From Pseudomonadota bacterium (lineage in GTDB: Bacteria > Pseudomonadota > Gammaproteobacteria > Pseudomonadales > Azotimanducaceae): DNA of 7,391 nt. A program made the position numbers and the translations under genes. The number at the start of each line of letters is the position of its first letter. Positions within the stretch are counted from its first letter, which is position 1. Below, piece after piece: positions 1-6,640 of the stretch. The DNA lies in NCBI GenBank assembly GCA_027621895.1, contig JAQCAK010000078.1, positions 1 through 7,391 of the forward strand, read 5' to 3'. Below the pieces are notes generated by a model. That model was not told the DNA's origin and made no database searches. It worked only from the letters and a program-made list of their open reading frames with translations.

Positions 1-998
1 TGGGTATCAGCGTGTCTGTCACGTCGGTCACCGAGGAAAGTTATAATGAATGGGTCGATCTGCAGGGCGCATCCCGCTATATCCTCACGCTCCTCGCCAG
101 GCGGATCAAGGCATCACATATCGCTGCTGTCACCAGTGTCATTGCCGCGCATTCGCTGAACATCGACAACATTACGCGACTCTCCGGGAGAGTGCCGCTG
201 GTCGAAAATGACGAGACGACAAAAGCCTGTGTCGAGTTTTCTCTGAAGGGTACACCGGATGAATCGTTTCGCGAGCAGCTCCTTGCACTATGTGCGGACC
301 TGGACATCGATGTGGCGTTGCAGGAAGACAGTATCTTTCGCAGGAACAGGCGGCTCATTGCATTTGATATGGACTCGACCCTGATCCGGACTGAAGTGAT
401 CGACGAACTGGCGATACTTGCCGGTGTGGGCGATGAGGTCGCTGCCATCACCGAAAGAGCCATGCACGGAGAACTGGATTTCTCACAAAGCCTGGCGCAG
501 CGGGTATCCCTGCTGAAAGGCCTGAAGGAGAGCGCCCTGGCAGAAGTCGCAGCAGCGCTGCCGCTATCCGAGGGAGTCGAGCACCTGTTCCAGATTCTCA
601 ATCGTCTGGGCTACAAGACCGCAGTGCTCTCAGGCGGGTTCGATTATTTTGGAAAAGTGTTGCAGCAGAAGCTGGGCATTGACTATGTCTTTGCCAATCG
701 GCTTGAGATTGTTGATGGCGAACTGACCGGGCGTGTCATACCCCCGGTGGTTGATGCGGTCCGCAAGGCGGATCTGCTGCGCGACATCGCGAAGAAGGAA
801 GGCATTCTCATGCAGCAGACGATTGCCGTGGGAGATGGTGCCAATGACCTGGCCATGCTGGATGCCGCGGGACTGGGTATCGCCTTTCACGCCAAACCAC
901 TGGTGCGGGAAAGTGCGGGACACTCCATTTCCAACCTGGGGCTCGACAGCCTGTTGTACCTCATGGGGTTCAGGGACAGGGATGGTGAAATTCTGTGA
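1..998 (+). CDS. serB: Phosphoserine phosphatase SerB, 5' end missing
   Basis: SerB removes phosphate from O-phospho-L-serine, the last step of serine synthesis in the cytoplasm. The frame is open to the left edge (codons from base 3), so the gene starts outside the window. The GTG at 12 is probably an internal valine, because Pseudomonas-type SerB has about 75 more residues with a first ACT domain upstream. Counting from that GTG, residues 20-100 look like the second ACT-like domain. The HAD phosphatase domain follows: motif I DMDST at 119-123 (Asp119 nucleophile, Asp121 acid/base), motif II LSGG at 206-209, Lys252, and motif III GDGAND at 274-279. The C-terminus is intact and ends in a family-typical GFRDR segment. 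The stop is 22 bp from the convergent fimX stop. The family call is firm; only the N-terminus is unknown. Confidence 0.96.
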   Translation, partial: GISVSVTSVTEESYNEWVDLQGASRYILTLLARRIKASHIAAVTSVIAAHSLNIDNITRLSGRVPLVENDETTKACVEFSLKGTPDESFREQLLALCADLDIDVALQEDSIFRRNRRLIAFDMDSTLIRTEVIDELAILAGVGDEVAAITERAMHGELDFSQSLAQRVSLLKGLKESALAEVAAALPLSEGVEHLFQILNRLGYKTAVLSGGFDYFGKVLQQKLGIDYVFANRLEIVDGELTGRVIPPVVDAVRKADLLRDIAKKEGILMQQTIAVGDGANDLAMLDAAGLGIAFHAKPLVRESAGHSISNLGLDSLLYLMGFRDRDGEIL

Positions 999-1020
999 AT
1001 CGGCTGGGGTTCAGGCGCCG

Positions 1021-3102
1021 CTACAGGTCTTCTGAAGAAAAGTCGTAGTCCGGGTCATCAAGGGGCTCGGAAATATAGTTCCCCTGAATATAGTTGATAC
1101 CGGTCATGAAGAGCGTGGGCAGGATCGCCGGATTCTCCACGCCGGAGATGCCGGTCAGTACACCGGTTGCCTGCAGCGCCTGCACTATTTCAATCAATTC
1201 CTTCTGCTTTTCCTTGCTGGATTCAATCTCTGTCGCAAAGGAGCCGTCCAGTTTGACGAAATCAGGCGTCAGGTGTTTCAGCAGGTTAAAGGGGTTCAGT
1301 GAACACCCGAAATGATTGATGGACGACTTGAAGTGCAGCTCCTGCAGTCCTTTGGTGAACTTGGCGGCCTGCTTGATATAGGAGGTCGCGTCATTCTCAT
1401 GGATCTGGAAGATAATGGCGTCACTGGGCAATCTGGCCGCTTTTAAAGCCACGCTGAGCCAGGGCAGAAACTCCTCATTGCCAATCGACTTGTGGCTGAC
1501 GTTGATGAACAGCCTGCCTTTGCCGCCGCTTTCCCGCTGTGCGGTCAGTTGCTTCACAGACTGGATGACCACCCAGCGGTCGATCTTTTCCAGCAGACCG
1601 GCGTCTTCCGCCTGCTGCAGGAACTGGGCCGGCCTTAAAATGTTGCCCTCGGCATCCGGCAGTCGCAGCAGGACTTCAAACTGTTCCTCGTCCTCACCAT
1701 GCAGGCTCACGATAGGCTGGAACTGAAGCTTGAAGGTGTTTGTCTTCAGTGCGTGGGTAATGAGGTCCTTGATGGCGTCGGCTGAAACGGATTTGCCATC
1801 CTCGCCGACATTGATTTTTGCCGGCTCGTAGAATGAGACCGCGTTGCCGTCTTCAAGTGAGTCAGCCGCCTGGTGAGCCCGCGAGATGGCTTCCTCCACC
1901 GTCGACGTGTTCTCGGCAATGACCGATACCCCGATTGAGACGGTGACCTGGTAGCTCTTGCCGGAGACTTCCGACATATGGCCTTCAACCTTCTGCCGGA
2001 TCTCCTCTGCCAGTGCCTCGGCCTGCTGTTTGTCCCCGTTGCTGATCAGCACCGTGAATACATCATCGCCGAAACGTGCCATTAAGTGTTCGTCGGGTAC
2101 GATCTGCCGGATCATGCTCGCCAGATCACCGAGGACGAGATCGGCGTTGGAAATCCCCGCCTCTGAACGTATCCGGGGAAAGTGGTCGATCATGATATAG
2201 AACACGATGGACGTCTGTTTGCCCTGATTGGCATTGTCGACGGCATAGTCCATCTGTTCGACAAAATACTGCCTGTTGAACAGTCCCGTGAGCAGATCCT
2301 GGCTCGAAATCTCCTTGATCCTGTCTTCCAGCCGGGAGTCATCAACCAGGGGCTTGAAGATGACCTGTGTGCAGGTCTCTCCATCATAGGTCGCCCGGGT
2401 CATGGACAGGGTTGTCAGGATGGTTGATCCCTCGCTATCGACGCAACTGAACTCTTCCTCGCTGACTTCCTTTTCATCGTAGGATTTCAGGAAAGACTTG
2501 AACTTCTCCTGGTCCTGGGGCGAGATCAGATCGATGATCGGGATACCGGCGTATTCGTCTGCGTCCTCATAACCGAACAGATCCACATAGGTCCGGTTCG
2601 TGTAGATATGCATGCCTTCATGAACATAGGCGATTGCGGTTGTGGAAGAGTCAAGCAGCAGCGAGTTGCGTCTTTCGGTTTCCCGCAGCTCGACCTCGGC
2701 ACGACGCCGCTGGCGTCGGCTATTCAGGTTTTTCAGCTCTCTCTCGATGATGAGTACCAGGCGTTCATCATCGTCATCAAGAGCGACATCCACTGCGCCG
2801 AGTTTTAATCCTTCTGTGATGGAAGTCGGGTCCCGATTGTCAGCCAGGAGTATGACCGGTATATCCTTGTCAGAGGCCCGGATGGCTTCCAGAAGTTCCC
2901 CGGCTGTATAGCCCGCGGCTTCCGGAGCCGCCAGCACCAGATCCCACTGCTGGTCCCCGATCTTCTCAAGGAAATCGGCCTCGGACTCAATCTGATGCGC
3001 ACGCGTTGCCCGTCCTGCAGTTCTCAGCAGCACGATCAATTCCTCTGCACGGTTCTGGGATTCTTCCAGAATCAGCAGGCGGATAGGTTCTTTATCGCTC
3101 AT
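1021..3102 (-). CDS. fimX: FimX-like degenerate REC-PAS-GGDEF-EAL protein
   Basis: Probable cytoplasmic c-di-GMP receptor controlling type IV pilus assembly and twitching. It has 693 residues; P. aeruginosa FimX has about 691 and the two align throughout from memory. Domains: receiver-like 5-125, PAS about 146-258, GGDEF about 269-425, EAL about 440-685. The receiver has DLVLAAP where the phosphate-accepting Asp should be. The GGDEF signature is FGDDVF (344-349). The EAL signature is EVL (476-478), and the usual DDFG metal site is NHFG (596-599), while Lys617 and Asp619 remain. These losses argue against both cyclase and phosphodiesterase activity but fit c-di-GMP binding by the EAL fold, as known for FimX. 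No signal peptide or membrane segment is visible. I chose ATG 3102 over GTG 3108 because a GGGG ribosome site lies 5 nt before the ATG and the family begins near this point. Confidence 0.9.
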   Translation of the reverse strand: MSDKEPIRLLILEESQNRAEELIVLLRTAGRATRAHQIESEADFLEKIGDQQWDLVLAAPEAAGYTAGELLEAIRASDKDIPVILLADNRDPTSITEGLKLGAVDVALDDDDERLVLIIERELKNLNSRRQRRRAEVELRETERRNSLLLDSSTTAIAYVHEGMHIYTNRTYVDLFGYEDADEYAGIPIIDLISPQDQEKFKSFLKSYDEKEVSEEEFSCVDSEGSTILTTLSMTRATYDGETCTQVIFKPLVDDSRLEDRIKEISSQDLLTGLFNRQYFVEQMDYAVDNANQGKQTSIVFYIMIDHFPRIRSEAGISNADLVLGDLASMIRQIVPDEHLMARFGDDVFTVLISNGDKQQAEALAEEIRQKVEGHMSEVSGKSYQVTVSIGVSVIAENTSTVEEAISRAHQAADSLEDGNAVSFYEPAKINVGEDGKSVSADAIKDLITHALKTNTFKLQFQPIVSLHGEDEEQFEVLLRLPDAEGNILRPAQFLQQAEDAGLLEKIDRWVVIQSVKQLTAQRESGGKGRLFINVSHKSIGNEEFLPWLSVALKAARLPSDAIIFQIHENDATSYIKQAAKFTKGLQELHFKSSINHFGCSLNPFNLLKHLTPDFVKLDGSFATEIESSKEKQKELIEIVQALQATGVLTGISGVENPAILPTLFMTGINYIQGNYISEPLDDPDYDFSSEDL

Positions 3103-3107
3103 GGGCA

Positions 3108-3111
3108 CCCC
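3108..3111 (-). promoter_or_regulatory. fimX ribosome binding site
   Basis: On the minus strand GGGG lies 5 nt before the ATG at 3102. It overlaps the alternative GTG at 3108, which would then have no usable site. This decides the start in favour of the ATG. Confidence 0.5.
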
Positions 3112-3125
3112 GTAAAGCAGCGGCT

Positions 3126-3152
3126 AATATATCACAGGCAGGCAGCTGTACA
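3126..3152 (-). promoter_or_regulatory. Candidate sigma-70 promoter of fimX
   Basis: On the minus strand TATATT (3126-3131) is preceded by TGA, giving an extended -10 (TG at 3133-3134). A weak -35, TGTACA (3147-3152, 4 of 6 matches), lies 15 bp upstream; the extended -10 could make up for the short spacer. Transcription would begin near 3119, leaving a leader of about 17 nt. TGTACA is the core of the palindrome CTGTACAG (3146-3153), which could also be a protein site. This is a reading by eye with no experimental support. Confidence 0.42.
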
Positions 3153-3231
3153 GGTGTCCCTGGTTCGTGGAAATCTTTCATGGAAACAGTCGGGAACTAT
3201 CCTTGAGTTGAGTGTGACCGGGCGCAGACTG

Positions 3232-3258
3232 GACATGCATGTCGCCGTCATCTGACGG
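3232..3258. repeat. Two adjacent palindromes downstream of epmB
   Basis: GACATGCATGTC (3232-3243) is a perfect 12-bp palindrome. One base later CCGTCATCTGACGG (3245-3258) has perfect 6-bp arms around TC. The second could form a 5-bp hairpin with a 4-nt loop, but no T run follows on either strand, so it is a poor intrinsic terminator. Binding sites for dimeric regulators or chance are both possible. Confidence 0.4.
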
Positions 3259-3289
3259 GGTAGTGGCCGTGGCTCGCCGGACAATCCCG

Positions 3290-4315
3290 TCAGCCGGGAA
3301 ATCGAAGTTGCTTGGCATCCGTCCCTGGAACTTCCCGAACCAGCCTGGGTACCAGGTAGCCAGGCAACCGGGACGTCAACGAGCGCATCAGCGCCCGGGC
3401 CCGCTTTTCACTGGTATCGAAATGGGCCGCGCCGTCCACGGGGTCCAGCAGGTGCAGATAATACGGCAGTATTCCCGCTTTGAACAATTGTTGGGAAAGA
3501 TCAGTCAGGGTGTCAGCGTCGTCATTGATGTCCTTCAGCAGGACGCTCTGGTTCAGCAGGGTCGCACCAGCCTGGGCCAGGCGACCCATCGCAGTGATCA
3601 CGTCACTATCAATCTCGTTGCCGTGATTGATATGGGTGACGATCACGACCTGCAGCGGGAGCGTACTGATCCAGGCGATGAGTTCATCACAGACCCGTTG
3701 CGGAATCACGACGGGCAGGCGGGTATGGATCCGCAGGGTAGTGATATGTGTGATACCGGCGAGTTGCGCCGCCAGGTCCGCCAGGAAGCGATCATTCATG
3801 ACCAGCGGATCGCCGCCGCTCAGGATCACCTCTGTCAGCGATGAGTCTGCCCGGATTTGAGCAATGATCTGCTCCCAGGCCCGGCGATCCGGCTGGTAAT
3901 CCTGGTAGGGAAAGTGGCGCCGAAAACAGTATCGACAGTTGATCGCACAGGCACCGGTGGTTACGACCAGCACTCGGCCCTGGTACTTCTGCAGCAGGCC
4001 CCTGGGCCTGTCCGGTTGCAGGCCTGTCTCGCCGGTGGCTGCCTGTTCCTGCAGCGGATCCCCTGAATAGCCCGCGACGCTCACGTTTTCTGCTTCCTGT
4101 ATCAGGACCTGCAGCAGCAGTGGGTCCCTGGGGTCCCCGGGTTTCATGCGTGACAGGAAAGGCCGGGGCACCAGCAATCCGAAATCCGTGCCGGTTTCAG
4201 GCAGTTCGAGACCCAGCGCATCGCCCAGTTCGCGCGTGTTGCGGATGGCCTGCTGCAGTACGCGCTGCCAACCATTGGTCTGCACGCGGCTGCCACTAGA
4301 GGTTATGATTGTCAC
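3290..4315 (-). CDS. epmB: EF-P lysine 2,3-aminomutase EpmB
   Basis: EpmB is a radical-SAM, PLP-dependent enzyme that turns (S)-alpha-lysine into (R)-beta-lysine, the group placed on elongation factor P. The 341 residues match the E. coli enzyme (342) in length and along the chain. The iron-sulfur motif CAINCRYC gives Cys123, Cys127 and Cys130, followed by FRRHFPY. SGGDP lies at 166-170, RIHTRLP at 195-201 and LLNQSVLL at 253-260. The protein ends soon after GYLVPRL, as in EpmB, without the longer C-terminal region of catabolic lysine aminomutases. The start is GTG at 4315, supported by alignment with the family N-terminus (MTIIT versus MAHIV). No purine-rich ribosome site precedes it, suggesting weak translation, which would suit an enzyme needed in smaller amounts than EF-P. 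It is divergent from efp, its functional partner. Confidence 0.95.
   Translation of the reverse strand: MTIITSSGSRVQTNGWQRVLQQAIRNTRELGDALGLELPETGTDFGLLVPRPFLSRMKPGDPRDPLLLQVLIQEAENVSVAGYSGDPLQEQAATGETGLQPDRPRGLLQKYQGRVLVVTTGACAINCRYCFRRHFPYQDYQPDRRAWEQIIAQIRADSSLTEVILSGGDPLVMNDRFLADLAAQLAGITHITTLRIHTRLPVVIPQRVCDELIAWISTLPLQVVIVTHINHGNEIDSDVITAMGRLAQAGATLLNQSVLLKDINDDADTLTDLSQQLFKAGILPYYLHLLDPVDGAAHFDTSEKRARALMRSLTSRLPGYLVPRLVREVPGTDAKQLRFPG
4304..4309 (+). promoter_or_regulatory. Candidate -10 of the efp promoter
   Basis: TATGAT matches the -10 consensus at 5 of 6 positions and would start transcription near 4316, about 27 nt before the efp ATG. No good -35 is seen; TGCACG at 4281-4286 with a 17-bp spacer matches only 3 of 6. 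The element lies inside the first codons of epmB on the opposite strand. Confidence 0.35.
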
Positions 4316-4342
4316 CTGAAGAAATCGAGGATCAGTTAAGAA

Positions 4343-4915
4343 ATGGCGACCTATTCTACCAACGAATTCAAATCAGGACTCAAAGTCCTGCTCGAAGGCG
4401 ATCCCTGCAGCATTGTCGAGAACGAATTCGTCAAGCCAGGCAAAGGACAGGCTTTTAACCGGGTGAAACTGAAGAACCTGAAGACCGGGCGTGTCTGGGA
4501 GAGAACCTTCAAGTCTGGCGAATCCCTGGAAGCAGCAGATGTGATGGAACATGAAATGGAGTACTTGTACACCGACGGTGAATACTGGCACTTCATGAAA
4601 ACCGATGGCACCTTTGAACAGCTGGCGGCCGACAAGGCCGCGGTGTCTGACAGCCTGCCCTGGCTGAAGGAAACCGACAAGGTTTCGGTAACCCTGTGGA
4701 ACGAGGTACCGATTGCGGTGACACCAGCCAACTTTGTTGAACTTGAGGTCGTTGAAACTGATCCCGGACTGAAAGGTGACACTGCCCAGGGCGGATCAAA
4801 ACCCGCGACCCTCAGTACCGGTGCGGTTGTCAAAGTCCCCCTGTTCATCAATACGGGTGAAATTGTCCGCGTCGATACCCGGACAGGTGAATACCAGAAC
4901 AGGGCCAAACAGTAG
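4343..4915 (+). CDS. efp: Translation elongation factor P
   Basis: EF-P binds the ribosome between the P and E sites and promotes peptide bond formation at consecutive prolines. The 190 residues match E. coli EF-P (188) closely from MATY to GEY near the end. The N-terminal KOW-like domain is about 1-63, followed by two OB-type domains (about 64-128 and 129-190). The tip loop reads PGKGQ with Lys34, the residue beta-lysylated by EpmA in E. coli; an arginine would be expected there in EarP-type EF-P. The C-terminal signature includes DPGLKGDTA and TGAVVKVPLF. ATG 4343 is preceded by GAGGA (4327-4331) at 11 nt. The genes for both modification enzymes flank it: epmB divergently 27 bp upstream and epmA 8 bp downstream, probably on the same transcript. 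Confidence 0.98.
   Translation: MATYSTNEFKSGLKVLLEGDPCSIVENEFVKPGKGQAFNRVKLKNLKTGRVWERTFKSGESLEAADVMEHEMEYLYTDGEYWHFMKTDGTFEQLAADKAAVSDSLPWLKETDKVSVTLWNEVPIAVTPANFVELEVVETDPGLKGDTAQGGSKPATLSTGAVVKVPLFINTGEIVRVDTRTGEYQNRAKQ
4353..4383 (-). promoter_or_regulatory. Possible epmB promoter inside efp
   Basis: On the minus strand TTGAGT (4378-4383) and TAGAAT (4353-4358) match the -35 and -10 consensus at 4 and 5 of 6 positions, with a long spacer of 19 bp. It sits in the first codons of efp. With only 27 bp between the two starts, some such placement is expected, but this particular assignment is weak. Confidence 0.22.
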
Positions 4916-4916
4916 C

Positions 4917-4920
4917 AGGG
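4917..4920 (+). promoter_or_regulatory. Weak ribosome binding site of epmA
   Basis: AGGG lies only 3 nt before the GTG at 4924, within the 8-nt gap after efp. The short spacing and GTG start suggest that epmA depends on ribosomes finishing efp and is made at a lower level. Confidence 0.35.
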
Positions 4921-4923
4921 CAG

Positions 4924-5856
4924 GTGTCTCTGCTCAGGTTCAGAAACGATTTACTGGCGGCGGTCAGGGCCTATTTCAGGGAATCGGATACACTTGAAGT
5001 CAGCACACCGCTGATACGACCCTGGGGAACACCGGAGCCCCACCTGCAGAACCTGGTGGTGCAGTCGGGCGGGCAGTCGCTTTTTTTGCAGACATCCCCC
5101 GAGTTTGCCATGAAGGTTCTGCTGGCACGGTACCGGCAGGATATCTACCAGATCTGTGCTGCCGTGCGGGCAGAAGAACTCGGTGCCCGCCACGACCTGG
5201 AGTTCCAGATGCTGGAATGGTACCGCGTCGATATCGGCCTGATGGATCTTGCTGAAGATGTGAGGGCTTTCTGGCGCAGGGTTGGAGAGGCACTGGCAGC
5301 GCATCATGAACTGCCGGGCTGGCAGAGTGACATCGAGATGGTGAGTTACGCCGGCGTGTTTGAAGCTTATCTGCAGTGCGATCCACATACGGCTGATATC
5401 CGGCAACTTCAGGAAAAGGCCCACGGTCTCGGCATCAGGCACCTTGCTGGCGATGCGTCCCGTGCAGACTGGCTCGATGCACTGTTCGCCACCGCGATTG
5501 AGCCTGGCCTGACAGCACCCACCCTGGTTTTCGGATACCCGGCCTGCCAGAGCGCACTTGCGGAGATCGATCAGGATAGCAGTGGGGTGGCTGTCAGTCG
5601 CCGTTTCGAGTTGTTCGCGAACGGGCTGGAGCTGGCCAATGCCTACCAGGAACTGACTGATCCGCAGGCGTTGTACCAGCGATTCGCACAGTTCAATGTG
5701 CGACGCCTTCAGGAAGGACGAGAGTTCGTGGCAGTTGATGAAGCGCTCATGGACGCCATGCAGTCCATGCCACGCTCGGCAGGCATTGCCCTGGGCGTGG
5801 ACCGACTCGCCATGGCCTGGCTGGCGGCAGATTCCATCAGCCAGGTCAGGCCCTGA
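4924..5856 (+). CDS. epmA: EF-P--(R)-beta-lysine ligase EpmA
   Basis: EpmA (also called PoxA, YjeA or GenX) is a truncated class II lysyl-tRNA synthetase-like enzyme that activates (R)-beta-lysine with ATP and attaches it to Lys34 of EF-P. It has 310 residues, about 15 fewer than E. coli EpmA, and lacks the anticodon-binding domain of LysS. Motif 1 region: LEVSTP (24-29). Motif 2: VRAEE (81-85) leading through His90 to FQMLEWYR (94-101). A NAYQELTD segment (239-246) matches NGFHELTD of E. coli. Motif 3: GIALGVDRL (287-295) with Arg294. GTG 4924 is the only usual start codon between the upstream in-frame stop (4888) and the conserved region, so the short N-terminus appears real. It follows efp by 8 nt and its 3' end overlaps convergent psd by 11 bp. 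Confidence 0.95.
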   Translation: MSLLRFRNDLLAAVRAYFRESDTLEVSTPLIRPWGTPEPHLQNLVVQSGGQSLFLQTSPEFAMKVLLARYRQDIYQICAAVRAEELGARHDLEFQMLEWYRVDIGLMDLAEDVRAFWRRVGEALAAHHELPGWQSDIEMVSYAGVFEAYLQCDPHTADIRQLQEKAHGLGIRHLAGDASRADWLDALFATAIEPGLTAPTLVFGYPACQSALAEIDQDSSGVAVSRRFELFANGLELANAYQELTDPQALYQRFAQFNVRRLQEGREFVAVDEALMDAMQSMPRSAGIALGVDRLAMAWLAADSISQVRP

Positions 5857-6640
5857 GGGATTGTCCCATGGTGACGATATCGCCGGGGCTGACCGAGAAG
5901 TCGATCGCCTCCTGGAATACAAGGATCACGGTGGAGCCCATTTCAAACTGGCCGAGTTCAGCGCCGCAGCTGAATGTCATCTTCATCTCGGAAGATACCT
6001 GCAGGCGTGGTTTGTATGGCCGATTGGCCCAGACCGGGCGGATGCCCGCCACCAGCATGGCACCTACCATCACCAGTGCCATGGGACCGCTGCCGGTGCG
6101 AAAGCGACACACCAGGCGCTCGTTTCGCGCAAACAGATCCGGCAGCTGATCAGCGGTACGCAGGTTGACCGAGAACAGGTCGCCGGGGACGTAGGTTGTA
6201 CTGTGCAGCTCAGCGGTCACGGGAACGTGCACCCGATGATAGTTGTGAGGCGCGAGGTATATGGTGATGAAAGACCCCCCCTCGAATGCGGCGGTATCCT
6301 CGGCAGCCAGGAGTGCCTTTAACGCATAGTTGTGTTGCTTCGACTGAATGACGGTATCGTTCTCAATTCGGCCCAGGGCCGCGACAGTCCCGTCAGCAGG
6401 GCTGCAAAGCGGACCATTAATGGTTCTTGCGCCGGGTTTCAGCGCTCGCGTAAAAAAGTCGTTAAACGAACGATAGTCTGATCGTCTGCTCCGTTCCGCC
6501 TCTGCCAGGTCGATGCGGTAGAAAAGACAGAAGATGCTGATGAAGAGGCTGCTGATGGCGGCATTTTCACTGCGGGCAAGCATACCCACCAGTCTGCTCA
6601 GCAAATGCTTGGGCAGCAGTTTCTGAAGGAAGGCGCTCAC
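5846..6640 (-). CDS. psd: Phosphatidylserine decarboxylase proenzyme
   Basis: Psd makes phosphatidylethanolamine from phosphatidylserine at the inner membrane. It is built as a proenzyme that cuts itself at a Gly-Ser bond and turns the serine into a pyruvoyl group. Here the site is MGST with Ser236, giving an alpha chain of 29 residues; many bacterial members have LGST. The Asp-His-Ser triad is visible: Asp83 in SPADGTV, His135 in YHRVHVP, Ser236. RSFNDFFTR (57-65) and YVPGDLFSV (150-158) are further family signatures. At 264 residues it is shorter than E. coli Psd (322), with less sequence between the VWAN segment and the cleavage site and no C-terminal tail. An N-terminal hydrophobic stretch (about 28-42) may help membrane contact. 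The start is GTG 6640, overlapping the rhdA stop as GTGA. Confidence 0.95.
   Translation of the reverse strand: MSAFLQKLLPKHLLSRLVGMLARSENAAISSLFISIFCLFYRIDLAEAERSRRSDYRSFNDFFTRALKPGARTINGPLCSPADGTVAALGRIENDTVIQSKQHNYALKALLAAEDTAAFEGGSFITIYLAPHNYHRVHVPVTAELHSTTYVPGDLFSVNLRTADQLPDLFARNERLVCRFRTGSGPMALVMVGAMLVAGIRPVWANRPYKPRLQVSSEMKMTFSCGAELGQFEMGSTVILVFQEAIDFSVSPGDIVTMGQSLRA

Larger units (their letters stand above)
3103..3289. other. Non-coding gap between epmB end and fimX start
   Basis: This is the longest gene-free stretch of the window (187 bp). It must hold the fimX promoter and the end of the epmB transcript. I see the promoter candidate near 3126-3152 and two palindromes at 3232-3258. 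I see no GC-rich hairpin followed by a T run on the minus strand, so epmB has no obvious intrinsic terminator here and may read through into fimX or end by Rho. Confidence 0.6.

Noticed and set aside
12..14. GTG as the start of serB
   Set aside because: The frame is open to the window edge and the family has a further ACT-containing N-terminus upstream.
77..601. Open frame of about 174 codons antisense to serB
   Set aside because: Serine- and arginine-rich shadow of the serB frame with no recognisable motif.
999..1020. Shared terminator between convergent serB and fimX
   Set aside because: The 22-bp gap has no stable stem followed by a T run; only GGCGCC and a long-loop TTCAG/CTGAA pairing were found.
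3106..3108. GTG as the start of fimX
   Set aside because: It falls inside the GGGG ribosome site, and the ATG six bases later has correct spacing and agrees with the family N-terminus.
3239..3844. Open frame of about 200 codons on the plus strand opposite the end of epmB
   Set aside because: Most of it is antisense to conserved epmB codons and the rest lies in the palindrome region; no domain is recognisable.
3651..4260. Many CTGCAG copies, including CCTGCAGCGG twice
   Set aside because: They come from Leu-Gln codon pairs in epmB with preferred CTG/CAG codons, without regular spacing or a longer shared unit.
4351..4908. Open frame of about 185 codons antisense to efp
   Set aside because: It is serine- and proline-rich low-complexity translation opposite a highly conserved gene, with no family features.
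5125..5140. Sigma-54-like TGGCACG followed by CGGCA inside epmA
   Set aside because: The second half lacks TTGC, and the sequence encodes conserved epmA residues with no gene suitably placed downstream.
4951..5922. Long open frame (about 320 codons) on the minus strand opposite epmA
   Set aside because: It mirrors epmA codons, has no recognisable domain, and overlaps both epmA and psd, which are certain.
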